From positions 1-64,000 of the forward strand of contig NZ_WEHZ01000024.1 of NCBI RefSeq assembly GCF_012641745.1: a DNA stretch of 64,000 nt, in the 5' to 3' direction. The DNA comes from Pseudoalteromonas peptidolytica. GTDB lineage: Bacteria; Pseudomonadota; Gammaproteobacteria; Enterobacterales; Alteromonadaceae. Below are positions 45,567-53,913 of this stretch, piece by piece. A program made the translations under genes and the position numbers. Position 1 is the stretch's first letter; each line of letters opens with the position of its first letter. The notes under the pieces were generated by a model. The model was not told the DNA's origin and searched no databases. It was given only the letters and a program-made list of their open reading frames with translations.

Positions 45567-47063
45567 TTAAGTCGCCATTAGTGCTTTACGGGCATATTTG
45601 CCGTTACGTGTTAATGGCAATTGCGACCAGATCTGTAGCCTGTCAATCAACATGTACTTTGGTAACAACTTTGCACAATACATTTTCAATTCAAGCAAGG
45701 TCGGTGCTTTTTCCTTGATTGTAATGTGGGCATGTAATTGTTTATCTTCATTTAGTACTACAACACATTCTGCTACGTGCTTGTGTTGATTCAAAGCATG
45801 CTCTACTTCACCTAAATGAATGCGATAGCCCTTTAATTTAACCATATGATCTTCTCGACCGTTGTACATAAGTTCACCGAACTCGTTAAAGTAGCCTAGA
45901 TCCCCTGTATTATAATATTCACTATTCTGAGCAGTCTTTCCCCAGTAACCTGCAAATACGGTAGGCCCTGAAACACAAATAAAGCCCCGTAAACCTTGTG
46001 AAAGTTTGTCTCCTTGCTGATTTCTAATGGTGATAACGCTGTTACTGGCGGGATAGCCAATAGGAAGAAGATCAGGAACATGCTTACCCACTTCATAGTA
46101 GGTGCACACATTAGTCTCTGTTGGGCCATAAAAGTTGTACAGTCGCGTATCCGGTAATTGTGCTCGTAATACTTTTAATGCTTTTATCTCGAACGCCTCT
46201 CCAGCAAAAATAACGTGTGTTAAGCGTTCACAGCGCTCGCCAAATAGTGGTTCTGCTTCTAACATAAGCTTAAGTGCAGTAGGCACTGAGTACCACACTG
46301 TTATCTTTTGCTGCTCAATGAAGTCGATTAACTGCTTTGGCACATAACTTAATAACTCAGACACCAAATGTACGCTTGCACCAGACAGTAAAGACACATA
46401 AATATCGAATACTGAAAGGTCAAAATGCCATGGAGCATGGTTTGCAAACCTATCTTGCTCACTCAAGGTGAGCTTTTCTTTCGCCCAACAAATAAATGCT
46501 AGCGCATTTTCATGGGTTATCTGGACACCTTTTGGTGTACCTGTAGAACCTGATGTATACAACATATAGGCTACGGCCTGCGGATTGACCTTTACAGGGG
46601 ATGAAAGCCTCGTCGCTTGCATCGCATCATTCCAGCAAGTCAATGACGAGATAAGTTCAGCTTTGCCATAGTACTCTTCATTCAGCACAATAACCTGACA
46701 CTGAATCGAAAAGTCGCGGGTGCACTGATCTAACTGCTCAGCTGAGGTAATTAATACACTAAGCTGGCAATCCTTTCTTATTTCCTCCACACGCCGAATT
46801 GGGTTTGCAGGGTCTATTGGCACGTAAATCGCGCCAATATGAGTAACAGCAAGCATAGCAGCGAGGGCACGGCATGACTTGTCTACCCATAAGCCAACAC
46901 GGTCACCAGAGCGGACTCCCAAGCGCTCTAAATGTCCTGCAAAATGGAAGACCGCCTCGCACAACTCATCATAATCCATGCTTAACAAACCATCATGAAC
47001 AGCCAACTTGTGTTCACCTACAATAGACTTACCTTGGAGTAAAACCTCATTTAGATTTTTCAT
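45567..47063 (-). CDS. bmp4: L-proline adenylation enzyme of bromopyrrole synthesis
   Basis: Bmp4 is an ANL-type stand-alone adenylation enzyme. By family knowledge it activates L-proline as the AMP ester and loads it on the ACP domain of Bmp1. At 498 residues it shows A3 LYTSGSTGTPKG (168-179), the substrate-pocket Asp215 in HFDLS, A5 NFYGPTETN (310-318), A7 TGDLG, A8 REDHMVKLKGYRIHLGEVE and A10 LPLTRNGKY with Lys489, so all catalytic parts are present. It is the last gene of bmp1-2-3-4, overlapping bmp3 by 4 bases (ATGA). Proline specificity is inferred from context, not from a decoded pocket. Confidence 0.88.
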   Translation of the reverse strand: MKNLNEVLLQGKSIVGEHKLAVHDGLLSMDYDELCEAVFHFAGHLERLGVRSGDRVGLWVDKSCRALAAMLAVTHIGAIYVPIDPANPIRRVEEIRKDCQLSVLITSAEQLDQCTRDFSIQCQVIVLNEEYYGKAELISSLTCWNDAMQATRLSSPVKVNPQAVAYMLYTSGSTGTPKGVQITHENALAFICWAKEKLTLSEQDRFANHAPWHFDLSVFDIYVSLLSGASVHLVSELLSYVPKQLIDFIEQQKITVWYSVPTALKLMLEAEPLFGERCERLTHVIFAGEAFEIKALKVLRAQLPDTRLYNFYGPTETNVCTYYEVGKHVPDLLPIGYPASNSVITIRNQQGDKLSQGLRGFICVSGPTVFAGYWGKTAQNSEYYNTGDLGYFNEFGELMYNGREDHMVKLKGYRIHLGEVEHALNQHKHVAECVVVLNEDKQLHAHITIKEKAPTLLELKMYCAKLLPKYMLIDRLQIWSQLPLTRNGKYARKALMAT

Positions 47064-48202
47064 AGTAAGCCCAGCCTGTTACATATTAATTCTCTTTGAA
47101 TATCAGACGTGCCAGAAAAAAGTACTGACCCTAACGCATCCTTAATGCTTCCGTTTACGCCGCCTTCATCAAGATAACCCAGTGCTCCATGTATTCTAAT
47201 CACATCTAATCCTGATTGGACGAAAGCTTCACTGATGGCAAGCTTACTCATGGCCACTGCTTTGGTGTTGTCTACATCTTGCGACTTCTGCCAAGCGGCA
47301 AAATAAAGTAATAATCTTGCGCTTTGAAGTCTCACTTCCATATCGGCGATACGGTGTGATACCGCCTGAAATTTACTTATCGTCTTATCGCCCTGCTTTC
47401 GCAAGTTTGCATACTCAACACAGCAGTCTATATCGCGTTGCATCACACCAATAAATAATGCAAATAAGCAACAGCGTTCCCAATCCATTGATGCCGCAAA
47501 TATCCTCGCACCTTGGCCCTCGTCGCCTAATACGTACTTTTTGTGGACTTTCACATCATCAAAAAACACCTGATTTAGCTGAGCCGAATGCAAACCCAAC
47601 TTTTTATAACTATTACCTACCTCTATTCCTGGTAAGTTAGCGGGGATAACAAATGCTGTCTGACCGAGGTACCCGTACTTAGCATTGGTCGTTGCATAGG
47701 CAATAAAGTAGTCAGCAACACTGCCATTGGTCACATAGGATTTTGCTCCTTTGATGATATAATAATCACCCTCAAGACGTGCAGTTGTCGCTAACTTCGC
47801 GATATCGGAACCTGCTTCTGCTTCTGATATCGCATTTGCAGCAATTTTTTCTCCTGTGGTGAGCGAAGGTAATAGCTCTTGCTTTATCTCCTCACTACCA
47901 TGTTCGTAAATTGGCATGACACAAGCAAAAGTATGTGCGGCTCCTGCAAACAATAACCCTGTGTCTGCACCGCCTTGCCCTAACCCTTCTAATACTTTTA
48001 CTGTCGTTAAAATATCTAGGCCAGAACCACAAGGTGAGTATTTACTATCGACAGGTAATCCAAAGTAACCGAAATCACCTAAAGATTTCCATAAATCAAA
48101 CGGAAATTCCCCTGCTTTTTGGGTGGTAGACCTTAAGTCAGACGAATAACTTAAAGCATGCTCAAATAATGACAGCTGTGCCTCATTCCATTCAAAATTC
48201 AT
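47060..48202 (-). CDS. bmp3: L-prolyl-ACP dehydrogenase (acyl-CoA dehydrogenase fold)
   Basis: Bmp3 is a flavoprotein that oxidises prolyl-S-ACP to pyrrolyl-2-carboxyl-S-ACP, like PltE in pyoluteorin synthesis. The 380-residue acyl-CoA-dehydrogenase fold is clear: ANAISEAEAGSDIAKLATTA, YYIIKGAKSYVTNGSVADYF, GLHSAQLNQVFFDDVKV, and a late SGTSDIQRELICNRLGLL. The position of the catalytic Glu of medium-chain enzymes reads SGT. The likely base is Glu242 (SMDWERCC), as in isovaleryl-CoA dehydrogenase and prolyl dehydrogenases. It follows bmp2 by 39 bases and overlaps bmp4. Confidence 0.9.
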   Translation of the reverse strand: MNFEWNEAQLSLFEHALSYSSDLRSTTQKAGEFPFDLWKSLGDFGYFGLPVDSKYSPCGSGLDILTTVKVLEGLGQGGADTGLLFAGAAHTFACVMPIYEHGSEEIKQELLPSLTTGEKIAANAISEAEAGSDIAKLATTARLEGDYYIIKGAKSYVTNGSVADYFIAYATTNAKYGYLGQTAFVIPANLPGIEVGNSYKKLGLHSAQLNQVFFDDVKVHKKYVLGDEGQGARIFAASMDWERCCLFALFIGVMQRDIDCCVEYANLRKQGDKTISKFQAVSHRIADMEVRLQSARLLLYFAAWQKSQDVDNTKAVAMSKLAISEAFVQSGLDVIRIHGALGYLDEGGVNGSIKDALGSVLFSGTSDIQRELICNRLGLL

Positions 48203-48241
48203 TTGTATCCCCTACTTGTTATACGTTATTGGGTAATTCCC

Positions 48242-49462
48242 TTAACTTGCCATTTGTTTACGGTCGTATTCTTCAATCGCATTTCTAAAGATGGCAGGCG
48301 CTTTCCACCCTTCACAATCAAAACAACAGCCACCGAGCAGACGGATAACTTCATCTCTGAGGTCTGGGTTTTGCATTTGATAGCCAAAGAAAATAGGGTA
48401 AATCCAAAAATAGCGGATCAGATCAGCTGCAATCTGCTGACCGCCATTACTCCAATCACGATAAGCATAGAAAGGCGCTTTCCAATCCTGCCCAGCAACA
48501 ACCTCTGCAATTGCTTCTGCAGCTCGGATCCCTTCTTTCATCGCGAATGACACACCGTAAGAGAAAATGGGATCTAAGAACCTATGTGCATCGCCGATAC
48601 ACATCCAACCGTCACCTACAAATGGCTCAATTCTGTATGAGAAATCAGCCATTGACTGAGAGTCACCTTGACGTTCAGCATTTTTAAAGCGTCGCTTAAG
48701 TTCAGGACTAATATGCTCCATTCCCCATGCGATCGCATCATCTGGGTTTTTACACTCTTTGTAATAAAGATCTTTTGGAATAACCACACCCAAGCTGTCA
48801 GTATCTGGTGAAATTGGGATGATCCAAGACCAGTGATACTGCTTTGAATACAGTATGGTGGTATTGGTCGAAAATGGTGGCAAGTCTCGCTCCACACCTT
48901 TGTAGTGAGCAAATGATGCAATTTGTTGTGAGAAAAACTCGATTTGTCGTTTTCCAGCCACGCCTTTTCTCGATAAGAACGTATTCTGACCGCTGGCATC
49001 AACCAATACCTTTGACCTAACTTGGTGTTCGACGCCATCGGCTTTGTAAAGCGCACCGACCACTTTCTCTCCATCTTTAATCACATCAGTGACCATACCA
49101 AGCTTATACTCTACGCCATGCTCAACGGCTTTGCGCTTGATCATATCGTCAAAGTCACTTCGACGTACTTGCCACGTGGGTGCAAGAATAGGGATGAAGA
49201 ATTCATTTTTTGACAGTGAGCCAATTACGTTTACGCCCGGTTTGTCAGGAAAGCCTGCAGCATCCATATCCTCCGCTAAACCTAAGTCACGGATAATTTG
49301 TCCTGCATTTCCTGTTAACGACTCACCGATATGGAACCTTGGAAATTGCTCTTTCTCAATACACAAAACAGATAGGCCTTTCTTACGGCATTCTATTCCA
49401 CACAAGCTACCAGCAGGTCCACTACCGATAATTACCACGTCATAATGTGTAAATCCGTTCAT
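48242..49462 (-). CDS. bmp2: Flavin-dependent halogenase (pyrrolyl-ACP brominase)
   Basis: Bmp2 brominates the ACP-bound pyrrole using FADH2, O2 and bromide. The 406-residue protein has the FAD site VVIIGSGPAGSLCGIECRKK at the N-terminus and the halogenase signature WSWIIP (211-216). VGDGWMCIGDAHRFLDPIFS is the second FAD block. Residues Tyr302, Phe306 and Ala345 are present; I recall these as the trio reported to distinguish tetrabrominating Bmp2 from a dihalogenating relative. The start overlaps the bmp1 stop by one base (TAATG), and bmp3 follows after 39 bases. It needs reduced flavin from a partner; bmp9/bmp10 are possible electron sources. Confidence 0.93.
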   Translation of the reverse strand: MNGFTHYDVVIIGSGPAGSLCGIECRKKGLSVLCIEKEQFPRFHIGESLTGNAGQIIRDLGLAEDMDAAGFPDKPGVNVIGSLSKNEFFIPILAPTWQVRRSDFDDMIKRKAVEHGVEYKLGMVTDVIKDGEKVVGALYKADGVEHQVRSKVLVDASGQNTFLSRKGVAGKRQIEFFSQQIASFAHYKGVERDLPPFSTNTTILYSKQYHWSWIIPISPDTDSLGVVIPKDLYYKECKNPDDAIAWGMEHISPELKRRFKNAERQGDSQSMADFSYRIEPFVGDGWMCIGDAHRFLDPIFSYGVSFAMKEGIRAAEAIAEVVAGQDWKAPFYAYRDWSNGGQQIAADLIRYFWIYPIFFGYQMQNPDLRDEVIRLLGGCCFDCEGWKAPAIFRNAIEEYDRKQMAS

Positions 49463-50535
49463 TACATTGCCACCTTATTTAAAAAATCTTCAACTACCCA
49501 TACAAACTCTTCTGGTCGCTCTGAGGCAGAAAAGTGTCCACAACGTGATAAACGCGTAACCGTCGCATTTTCAAGGCGCTCGGCTGCTTTTTCACTCCAC
49601 TCAGGGGGAATAATTTGATCATGGTTACCGGCAATAAATAAAGTAGGTACCTTCACGTCATCAAACGTAGTTGCCATTGATTTACGTGCATATTCATCGA
49701 GGAAAGAATGATATGCAGGGCGAGAAAGTACATCATTAAGTAAGTCTTCCAGAGCCGGTGTCATTTTTGGAGGATGGTAGTACGCAGCAGCTAAAAATTG
49801 TTCTGGGTTTGAGGACATTTTCTTCAGATCACCCCACCAGCTCTCGACATCATCAACCAAACCAAAGCCTGTACAAACTAGTGCTTTGACTTTATCAGGA
49901 TAACGACGTGCTACTTCTGTTGCGATCATGCTACCAGCTGAGTTGGCCACTAATACCCACTCCTGCTCTTCCAACGTTTCTAGATACTGTAAGGTAAACT
50001 CTACATGGTCTACGTATGATGGTGCTTCGTTTTGACTCTGACTCAAGCCAAATCCTGCTAAGTCTAATGCCACTGCATTATGACGACCTTGCAAAGAGCG
50101 TAATGTTGAGGACCATGACGTTGAAGGGTTCCCAAGTGCAGGGAGCATGATCCACAAAGGGCCTTTACCTTTGACTCGTAGTGTATGCTGTTTGAATCCA
50201 TTGCCTGTATCCACGAGTTCTCGCTGGATACCATAGCTTTCTTGTAAACAGACTAGGCGTTCCAACTCTGATACATCATCATTGCGCTCAGTATCATCGA
50301 CCCCCGATAACGACTTAATTAGTAGAGAAAGTGTTTTTATATTTTCAAAATGCACAGGGGTAATATTATTCTCAGGGATTTTTGCACCATAACGTTGATC
50401 GACATGTGCGAGTAATCGAACCATAGATAAAGAATTTAATATACCAAGTTCAAGTAATGGTGTATTTCCATCTAAATCTGGTGCTGCACCTTCGAGTAGA
50501 TCGTTATTTATAAAGTCTATTAATTCTTTTTCCAC
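49462..50535 (-). CDS. bmp1: Acyl carrier protein-thioesterase didomain protein
   Basis: This is the carrier and release protein of the pathway. Residues 1-77 form an ACP whose phosphopantetheine Ser is Ser35 in LGILNSLSM (Asn replaces the usual Asp before Ser). Residues about 120-357 form an alpha/beta-hydrolase thioesterase. The likely triad is Ser199 (ANSAG, first Gly of GxSxG replaced by Ala), Asp306 (GNHDQIIP) and His334 (RCGHFS). The start is GTG, with GGAG 9 bases upstream. It is first in bmp1-2-3-4 and divergent from bmp9. No phosphopantetheinyl transferase is in the window, so one must act from elsewhere. Confidence 0.92.
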   Translation of the reverse strand: MEKELIDFINNDLLEGAAPDLDGNTPLLELGILNSLSMVRLLAHVDQRYGAKIPENNITPVHFENIKTLSLLIKSLSGVDDTERNDDVSELERLVCLQESYGIQRELVDTGNGFKQHTLRVKGKGPLWIMLPALGNPSTSWSSTLRSLQGRHNAVALDLAGFGLSQSQNEAPSYVDHVEFTLQYLETLEEQEWVLVANSAGSMIATEVARRYPDKVKALVCTGFGLVDDVESWWGDLKKMSSNPEQFLAAAYYHPPKMTPALEDLLNDVLSRPAYHSFLDEYARKSMATTFDDVKVPTLFIAGNHDQIIPPEWSEKAAERLENATVTRLSRCGHFSASERPEEFVWVVEDFLNKVAM

Positions 50536-50608
50536 CTTTTAAAACTCCATTTGATTAAAATTCACTTAAAACAATATAGAAATATAAAAACAATAGAATA
50601 GCCAAGGG

Positions 50609-50638
50609 GGACTATAAAATTAGTTACATCGGACTATA
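50609..50638. promoter_or_regulatory. Tandem GGACTATA repeats in the bmp1-bmp9 divergent promoter region
   Basis: GGACTATA occurs at 50609-50616 and 50631-50638, 22 bases apart (about two helical turns), within the 166-base region between bmp1 and bmp9. The position suggests a dimeric regulator controlling both operons. The binding protein is unknown. Confidence 0.5.
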
Positions 50639-50701
50639 TGAAAAAATAAACCAACAGGTAATTTAATAGTTCTTATTTTTAAACTTAATAATGGAGTTAC
50701 T

Positions 50702-51022
50702 ATGCTAAAAATCACATTTATTCAGCATGACGGTGAAACCATCGAGACTGAAGTGGAGCCTGGGATGTCTATTATGCAGGCTGCAATAGAAAATCTAGTC
50801 GAAGGTATCGAAGGAGAATGTGGTGGCTCAGGAAGTTGTGCAACCTGTCACTGTTATTTATCAGAACAATGGTCAGATAAAGTGACGCAGCCCGACAATA
50901 ATGAGAGTCAAATGCTTGAAATGGTTAACGATACAACTGCTTTTAGCCGCCTGAGTTGCCAAGTGAAAATTACCAAAGAGCACAATGGTTTAAGCGTTAC
51001 TCTACCCGAGTCTCAATATTAA
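50702..51022 (+). CDS. bmp9: [2Fe-2S] ferredoxin, putidaredoxin/adrenodoxin type
   Basis: A 106-residue one-electron carrier. Cluster ligands are Cys40, Cys46 and Cys49 (ECGGSGSCATC, CX5CX2C) and Cys86 (RLSCQV), the vertebrate-type or putidaredoxin pattern. GGAG lies 7 bases before the ATG. bmp10 follows 12 bases on, so they form a redox pair. In relatives with the full cluster they serve the P450 Bmp7; no P450 is in this window, so the partner here is open. Confidence 0.9.
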   Translation: MLKITFIQHDGETIETEVEPGMSIMQAAIENLVEGIEGECGGSGSCATCHCYLSEQWSDKVTQPDNNESQMLEMVNDTTAFSRLSCQVKITKEHNGLSVTLPESQY

Positions 51023-51034
51023 AAAGGAAGCACA

Positions 51035-52270
51035 ATGAAAAGGTGTATTATCGTTGGTGGCGGCCATGCTGGTGCAGAAGCTGCTTTTGAGCTGCGCAAA
51101 AAAGGCTGGCAAGGAGAAATCGTCCTTATCAGTGCAGAGAGTTATTTACCCTATCATCGCCCTCCTATCTCAAAAACTTATTTAACGGGAGAGACACCTC
51201 TCAAGCGGCTGTACATTAAACCAGCGGCAGCCTACGAAAAAGCAAACATCTGTATCAAGTTGACAACAAAAGTTGTGGATATTAAACCGCTAGAACATAC
51301 TGTCACTCTCGATTCAGGTGAGCTACTTACCTATGATAAGCTGATCCTATGCACAGGTTGTAGTTCAAGAAAACTGACTGTGCCAGGCGCAGAACTTGAC
51401 AATGTATTCTCAATCAGAACATTAGACGACATCGAACATATTGCACGTACACTTGGGAGTAATCAGCCTCCAAAACATATTGTCATGATCGGTGGTGGAT
51501 ATATAGGCTTGGAAACCGCAGCATCTTTTAAAAAGCTAGGTCATCACGTTACTATCTTGGAACGAAGCAGCCGTATTTTGAATCGCATCGCTGCCGAACC
51601 CATTGCCGCCCACATCACAAAGCTACATCAGGCTCAAGGCGTCAATATTTTCACTGACAAAAGTGTCACTGCATTGACTGGAGAGCATGCAGTACAGGCC
51701 GTTTATTGCAGCGAAGGTGAGTCTTTTAAAGCTGATATCGTTGTGATCGGCGTAGGTGCTGAGCCAAACACTTGCCTAGCAAACTATGCTGGACTCCAAA
51801 CAAAGCAAGGTAGGATAGAGGTCAATCAGCAAGGGAAAACCTCTGTGCCTGATATTTATGCGGCTGGTGACTGCACTATTGGTATTGAGCCCTTTAGTGG
51901 CCAAAATACCACTTTAGAGTCTGTACCTAGCGCTGTGCAACAAGCTAAAATGGTAGCAGCAACAATATGTGAAGTGCCCCAACCACAAATACAAGTACCT
52001 TGGTTTTGGTCTGATATCTTTGACTGTAAATTACAAATAGCTGGGTTGTATCAAGGTTACGACACGGTAATTGAGAGAGTGTATAACTGCGATAGTAAGA
52101 GCTACTGGTATGTAAAGTCTCACAAAATAATTGCGGTTACTTGCATTAATTGTCCTTCTGACTTTCAAGCTGGTAAGAAAATTCTAAAAGAAAATATTAC
52201 TATCTCTTTATCAGAATTAAAAAATGTAGTTAACCCAATTATACCTAACACCAGTCCTGTACCAGCTTAA
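51035..52270 (+). CDS. bmp10: Ferredoxin reductase (FAD/NAD(P)H-dependent)
   Basis: Bmp10 passes electrons from NAD(P)H to the ferredoxin. The 411-residue protein has two Rossmann motifs: IVGGGHAGAEAAFELRKKG (FAD, residues 5-23) and IVMIGGGYIGLETAASFKKL (NAD(P)H, about 150-169), then VPDIYAAGDCT and a C-terminal reductase domain (WSDIFDCKLQIAGL). The family is rubredoxin- or putidaredoxin-reductase-like. It lies directly after bmp9 and converges on a TetR gene. Confidence 0.9.
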   Translation: MKRCIIVGGGHAGAEAAFELRKKGWQGEIVLISAESYLPYHRPPISKTYLTGETPLKRLYIKPAAAYEKANICIKLTTKVVDIKPLEHTVTLDSGELLTYDKLILCTGCSSRKLTVPGAELDNVFSIRTLDDIEHIARTLGSNQPPKHIVMIGGGYIGLETAASFKKLGHHVTILERSSRILNRIAAEPIAAHITKLHQAQGVNIFTDKSVTALTGEHAVQAVYCSEGESFKADIVVIGVGAEPNTCLANYAGLQTKQGRIEVNQQGKTSVPDIYAAGDCTIGIEPFSGQNTTLESVPSAVQQAKMVAATICEVPQPQIQVPWFWSDIFDCKLQIAGLYQGYDTVIERVYNCDSKSYWYVKSHKIIAVTCINCPSDFQAGKKILKENITISLSELKNVVNPIIPNTSPVPA

Positions 52271-52275
52271 TACTC

Positions 52276-52306
52276 TGCTGGAAGTATATAACTATCGCTT
52301 CCAGCA
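52276..52306. terminator. Hairpin between bmp10 and the TetR gene
   Basis: A 9-bp stem TGCTGGAAG / CTTCCAGCA with a 13-base loop lies between the two convergent genes. There is no strong T-run on either strand, so bidirectional termination is only probable. Confidence 0.5.
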
Positions 52307-52313
52307 TTAGCTC

Positions 52314-52928
52314 CTAGCTTATACCATTTATAAATAGGCTATAAATATAGTCTGCCCACTCATCACCAAAGACTTGATCATCACTAATATCCCAAACCCC
52401 CTTCCTAATATCGTCAAGCAAAAAAGGCGATATAATTAAAGAAACCAGATTAAATGCTGCAAGATTTGCCTTCACCTCACCCTCAATAGAGGTTTCTTTC
52501 ATGATCAGTTTGGGGAGTAATTCAGAAACTTTTCCAGGAAAAGCATTGATAAAAGCGTCACTCAACGGTGTTGATTTAAACATAACTTCTTCTTTTAAGA
52601 TCGACACCACTGCTGGATTAAAATTTATAATATCACTTAATGTTATTATAAATTCGTATAGTGGCCTATTTTCACTCTCTATTTTTTCAAGCTTATCCAG
52701 TAAGGGGGCTGACAAGCTCTCTACAACTGCAATAAAAAGATTTTCTTTGCTGCCAAAATAATATTTTATCATTGCTGAGTTTAGCTGTGCCTCATTTGCA
52801 ATGTCTCTGATTGTAATTTTACTGTATGGCTTATTGTCTAGTAATGACTTTCCTGCTTCTATTAATTTGTTTTTTTGCTTGGCTTGTCTTTCACCGTCAA
52901 CCGGACGACCTTTCTTTGTATTCTTCAT
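52314..52928 (-). CDS. TetR/AcrR family transcriptional regulator
   Basis: A 204-residue repressor-type protein. The N-terminal helix-turn-helix is ITIRDIANEAQLNSAMIKYY then FGSKENLFIAVV (residues about 38-69), a standard TetR pattern. The C-terminal ligand-binding domain is all-helical (LYEFIITLSDIINFNPAVV). It starts 27 bases after the TauE/SafE gene on the same strand, so both are probably co-transcribed and it may repress this unit. The ligand could be a brominated pyrrole, which is inference from location. Confidence 0.85.
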   Translation of the reverse strand: MKNTKKGRPVDGERQAKQKNKLIEAGKSLLDNKPYSKITIRDIANEAQLNSAMIKYYFGSKENLFIAVVESLSAPLLDKLEKIESENRPLYEFIITLSDIINFNPAVVSILKEEVMFKSTPLSDAFINAFPGKVSELLPKLIMKETSIEGEVKANLAAFNLVSLIISPFLLDDIRKGVWDISDDQVFGDEWADYIYSLFINGIS

Positions 52929-52955
52929 AGATAGATTCTTGTTATTATTATAGAA

Positions 52956-53855
52956 CTAGTGATAGTGTAGATAAATATGATAGCTTGTTGATCCAACCTC
53001 AGCCGCGATTAATAGCAATAAAAAGCTAACGAGTTGGCCTACGCTCACTTTTGAGCAAACGTATGCACCGAGCGGCGCACCAATAACCACAATGGGAATG
53101 GCAGCCAACAGGTAGCCCTGTATTTGATGGTCAATTACATTTAAATGCCATGCGTTAATAACACTCCCCAGTACAGATACAAACGCCATAACAATAACAG
53201 AGGTTGCTGTCGCTTTTTTCATATCCGCATGACAAAAAATAACTAAAAACGCGAATAGTATGATGTCCGAGCCAGACCCCACGAGTCCACTTGCAATGCC
53301 GCCAATCAAGGCAACCATCATAATCTGACGTTTTTTAGGTTGTATTGAGAAACATGTCACTTGATGGTGTAACTTTCCTCGGATCCTGTAGATCATTGTG
53401 ATAGCAAAACAAAGCAATAAAAAGCTAAAAATAGCTTTGACAATAGTGCTTTCAACTATCGGAGCCAAAATGATTAAACTCAGTGCAATACCTACTGCCG
53501 ACATCGGCAAAGCGACTAAGACTTCACGTCGGTAGTAAGGTATACCACGAGAAATAATGGTTAATGCCGCCGCAGTCATACCAAAACTCTGTATCGCTAG
53601 AGAAAATACTTTTGCTGTGTACGGTTCAATATTCAGTACTTTAGTCATAATTGGAAACGCGACGGCACCACCGCCTAGCGCCGTACCACCAGCCACGAAT
53701 GAGCCAAATACCATAGTCAAGGCAATTTGAAACTCACTTACTATTTGATATAGCGCTGAGCTAAGTCCTTGAATCCATATTAGTGACAAATAGACCAATA
53801 GAGTGAAATATAAAGGAAAATAGCTCGCTCGGTATAGCTTATTTAAGTAGATCAT
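52956..53855 (-). CDS. TauE/SafE (TSUP) family membrane exporter
   Basis: A 299-residue inner-membrane protein with about eight hydrophobic segments, a TSUP family transporter. Evidence includes the repeated-halves architecture and the glycine-rich GGTALGGGAVAFPIMTKVLN near residue 55, echoed by GGIASGLVGSGSDIILFAFL in the second half, both typical of the sulfite/organosulfonate exporters TauE/SafE. Its transport substrate is not known; anion export is the family theme. It is upstream of the TetR gene and downstream of a 27-bp palindrome. Its presence between the bmp genes and the RND pump suggests a link with bromopyrrole handling. Confidence 0.82.
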   Translation of the reverse strand: MIYLNKLYRASYFPLYFTLLVYLSLIWIQGLSSALYQIVSEFQIALTMVFGSFVAGGTALGGGAVAFPIMTKVLNIEPYTAKVFSLAIQSFGMTAAALTIISRGIPYYRREVLVALPMSAVGIALSLIILAPIVESTIVKAIFSFLLLCFAITMIYRIRGKLHHQVTCFSIQPKKRQIMMVALIGGIASGLVGSGSDIILFAFLVIFCHADMKKATATSVIVMAFVSVLGSVINAWHLNVIDHQIQGYLLAAIPIVVIGAPLGAYVCSKVSVGQLVSFLLLLIAAEVGSTSYHIYLHYH

Positions 53856-53913
53856 TTTTATTTATAAATTTCAAAAATATAAATAAATACTACACAACAA
53901 ATATAAATAAAAA

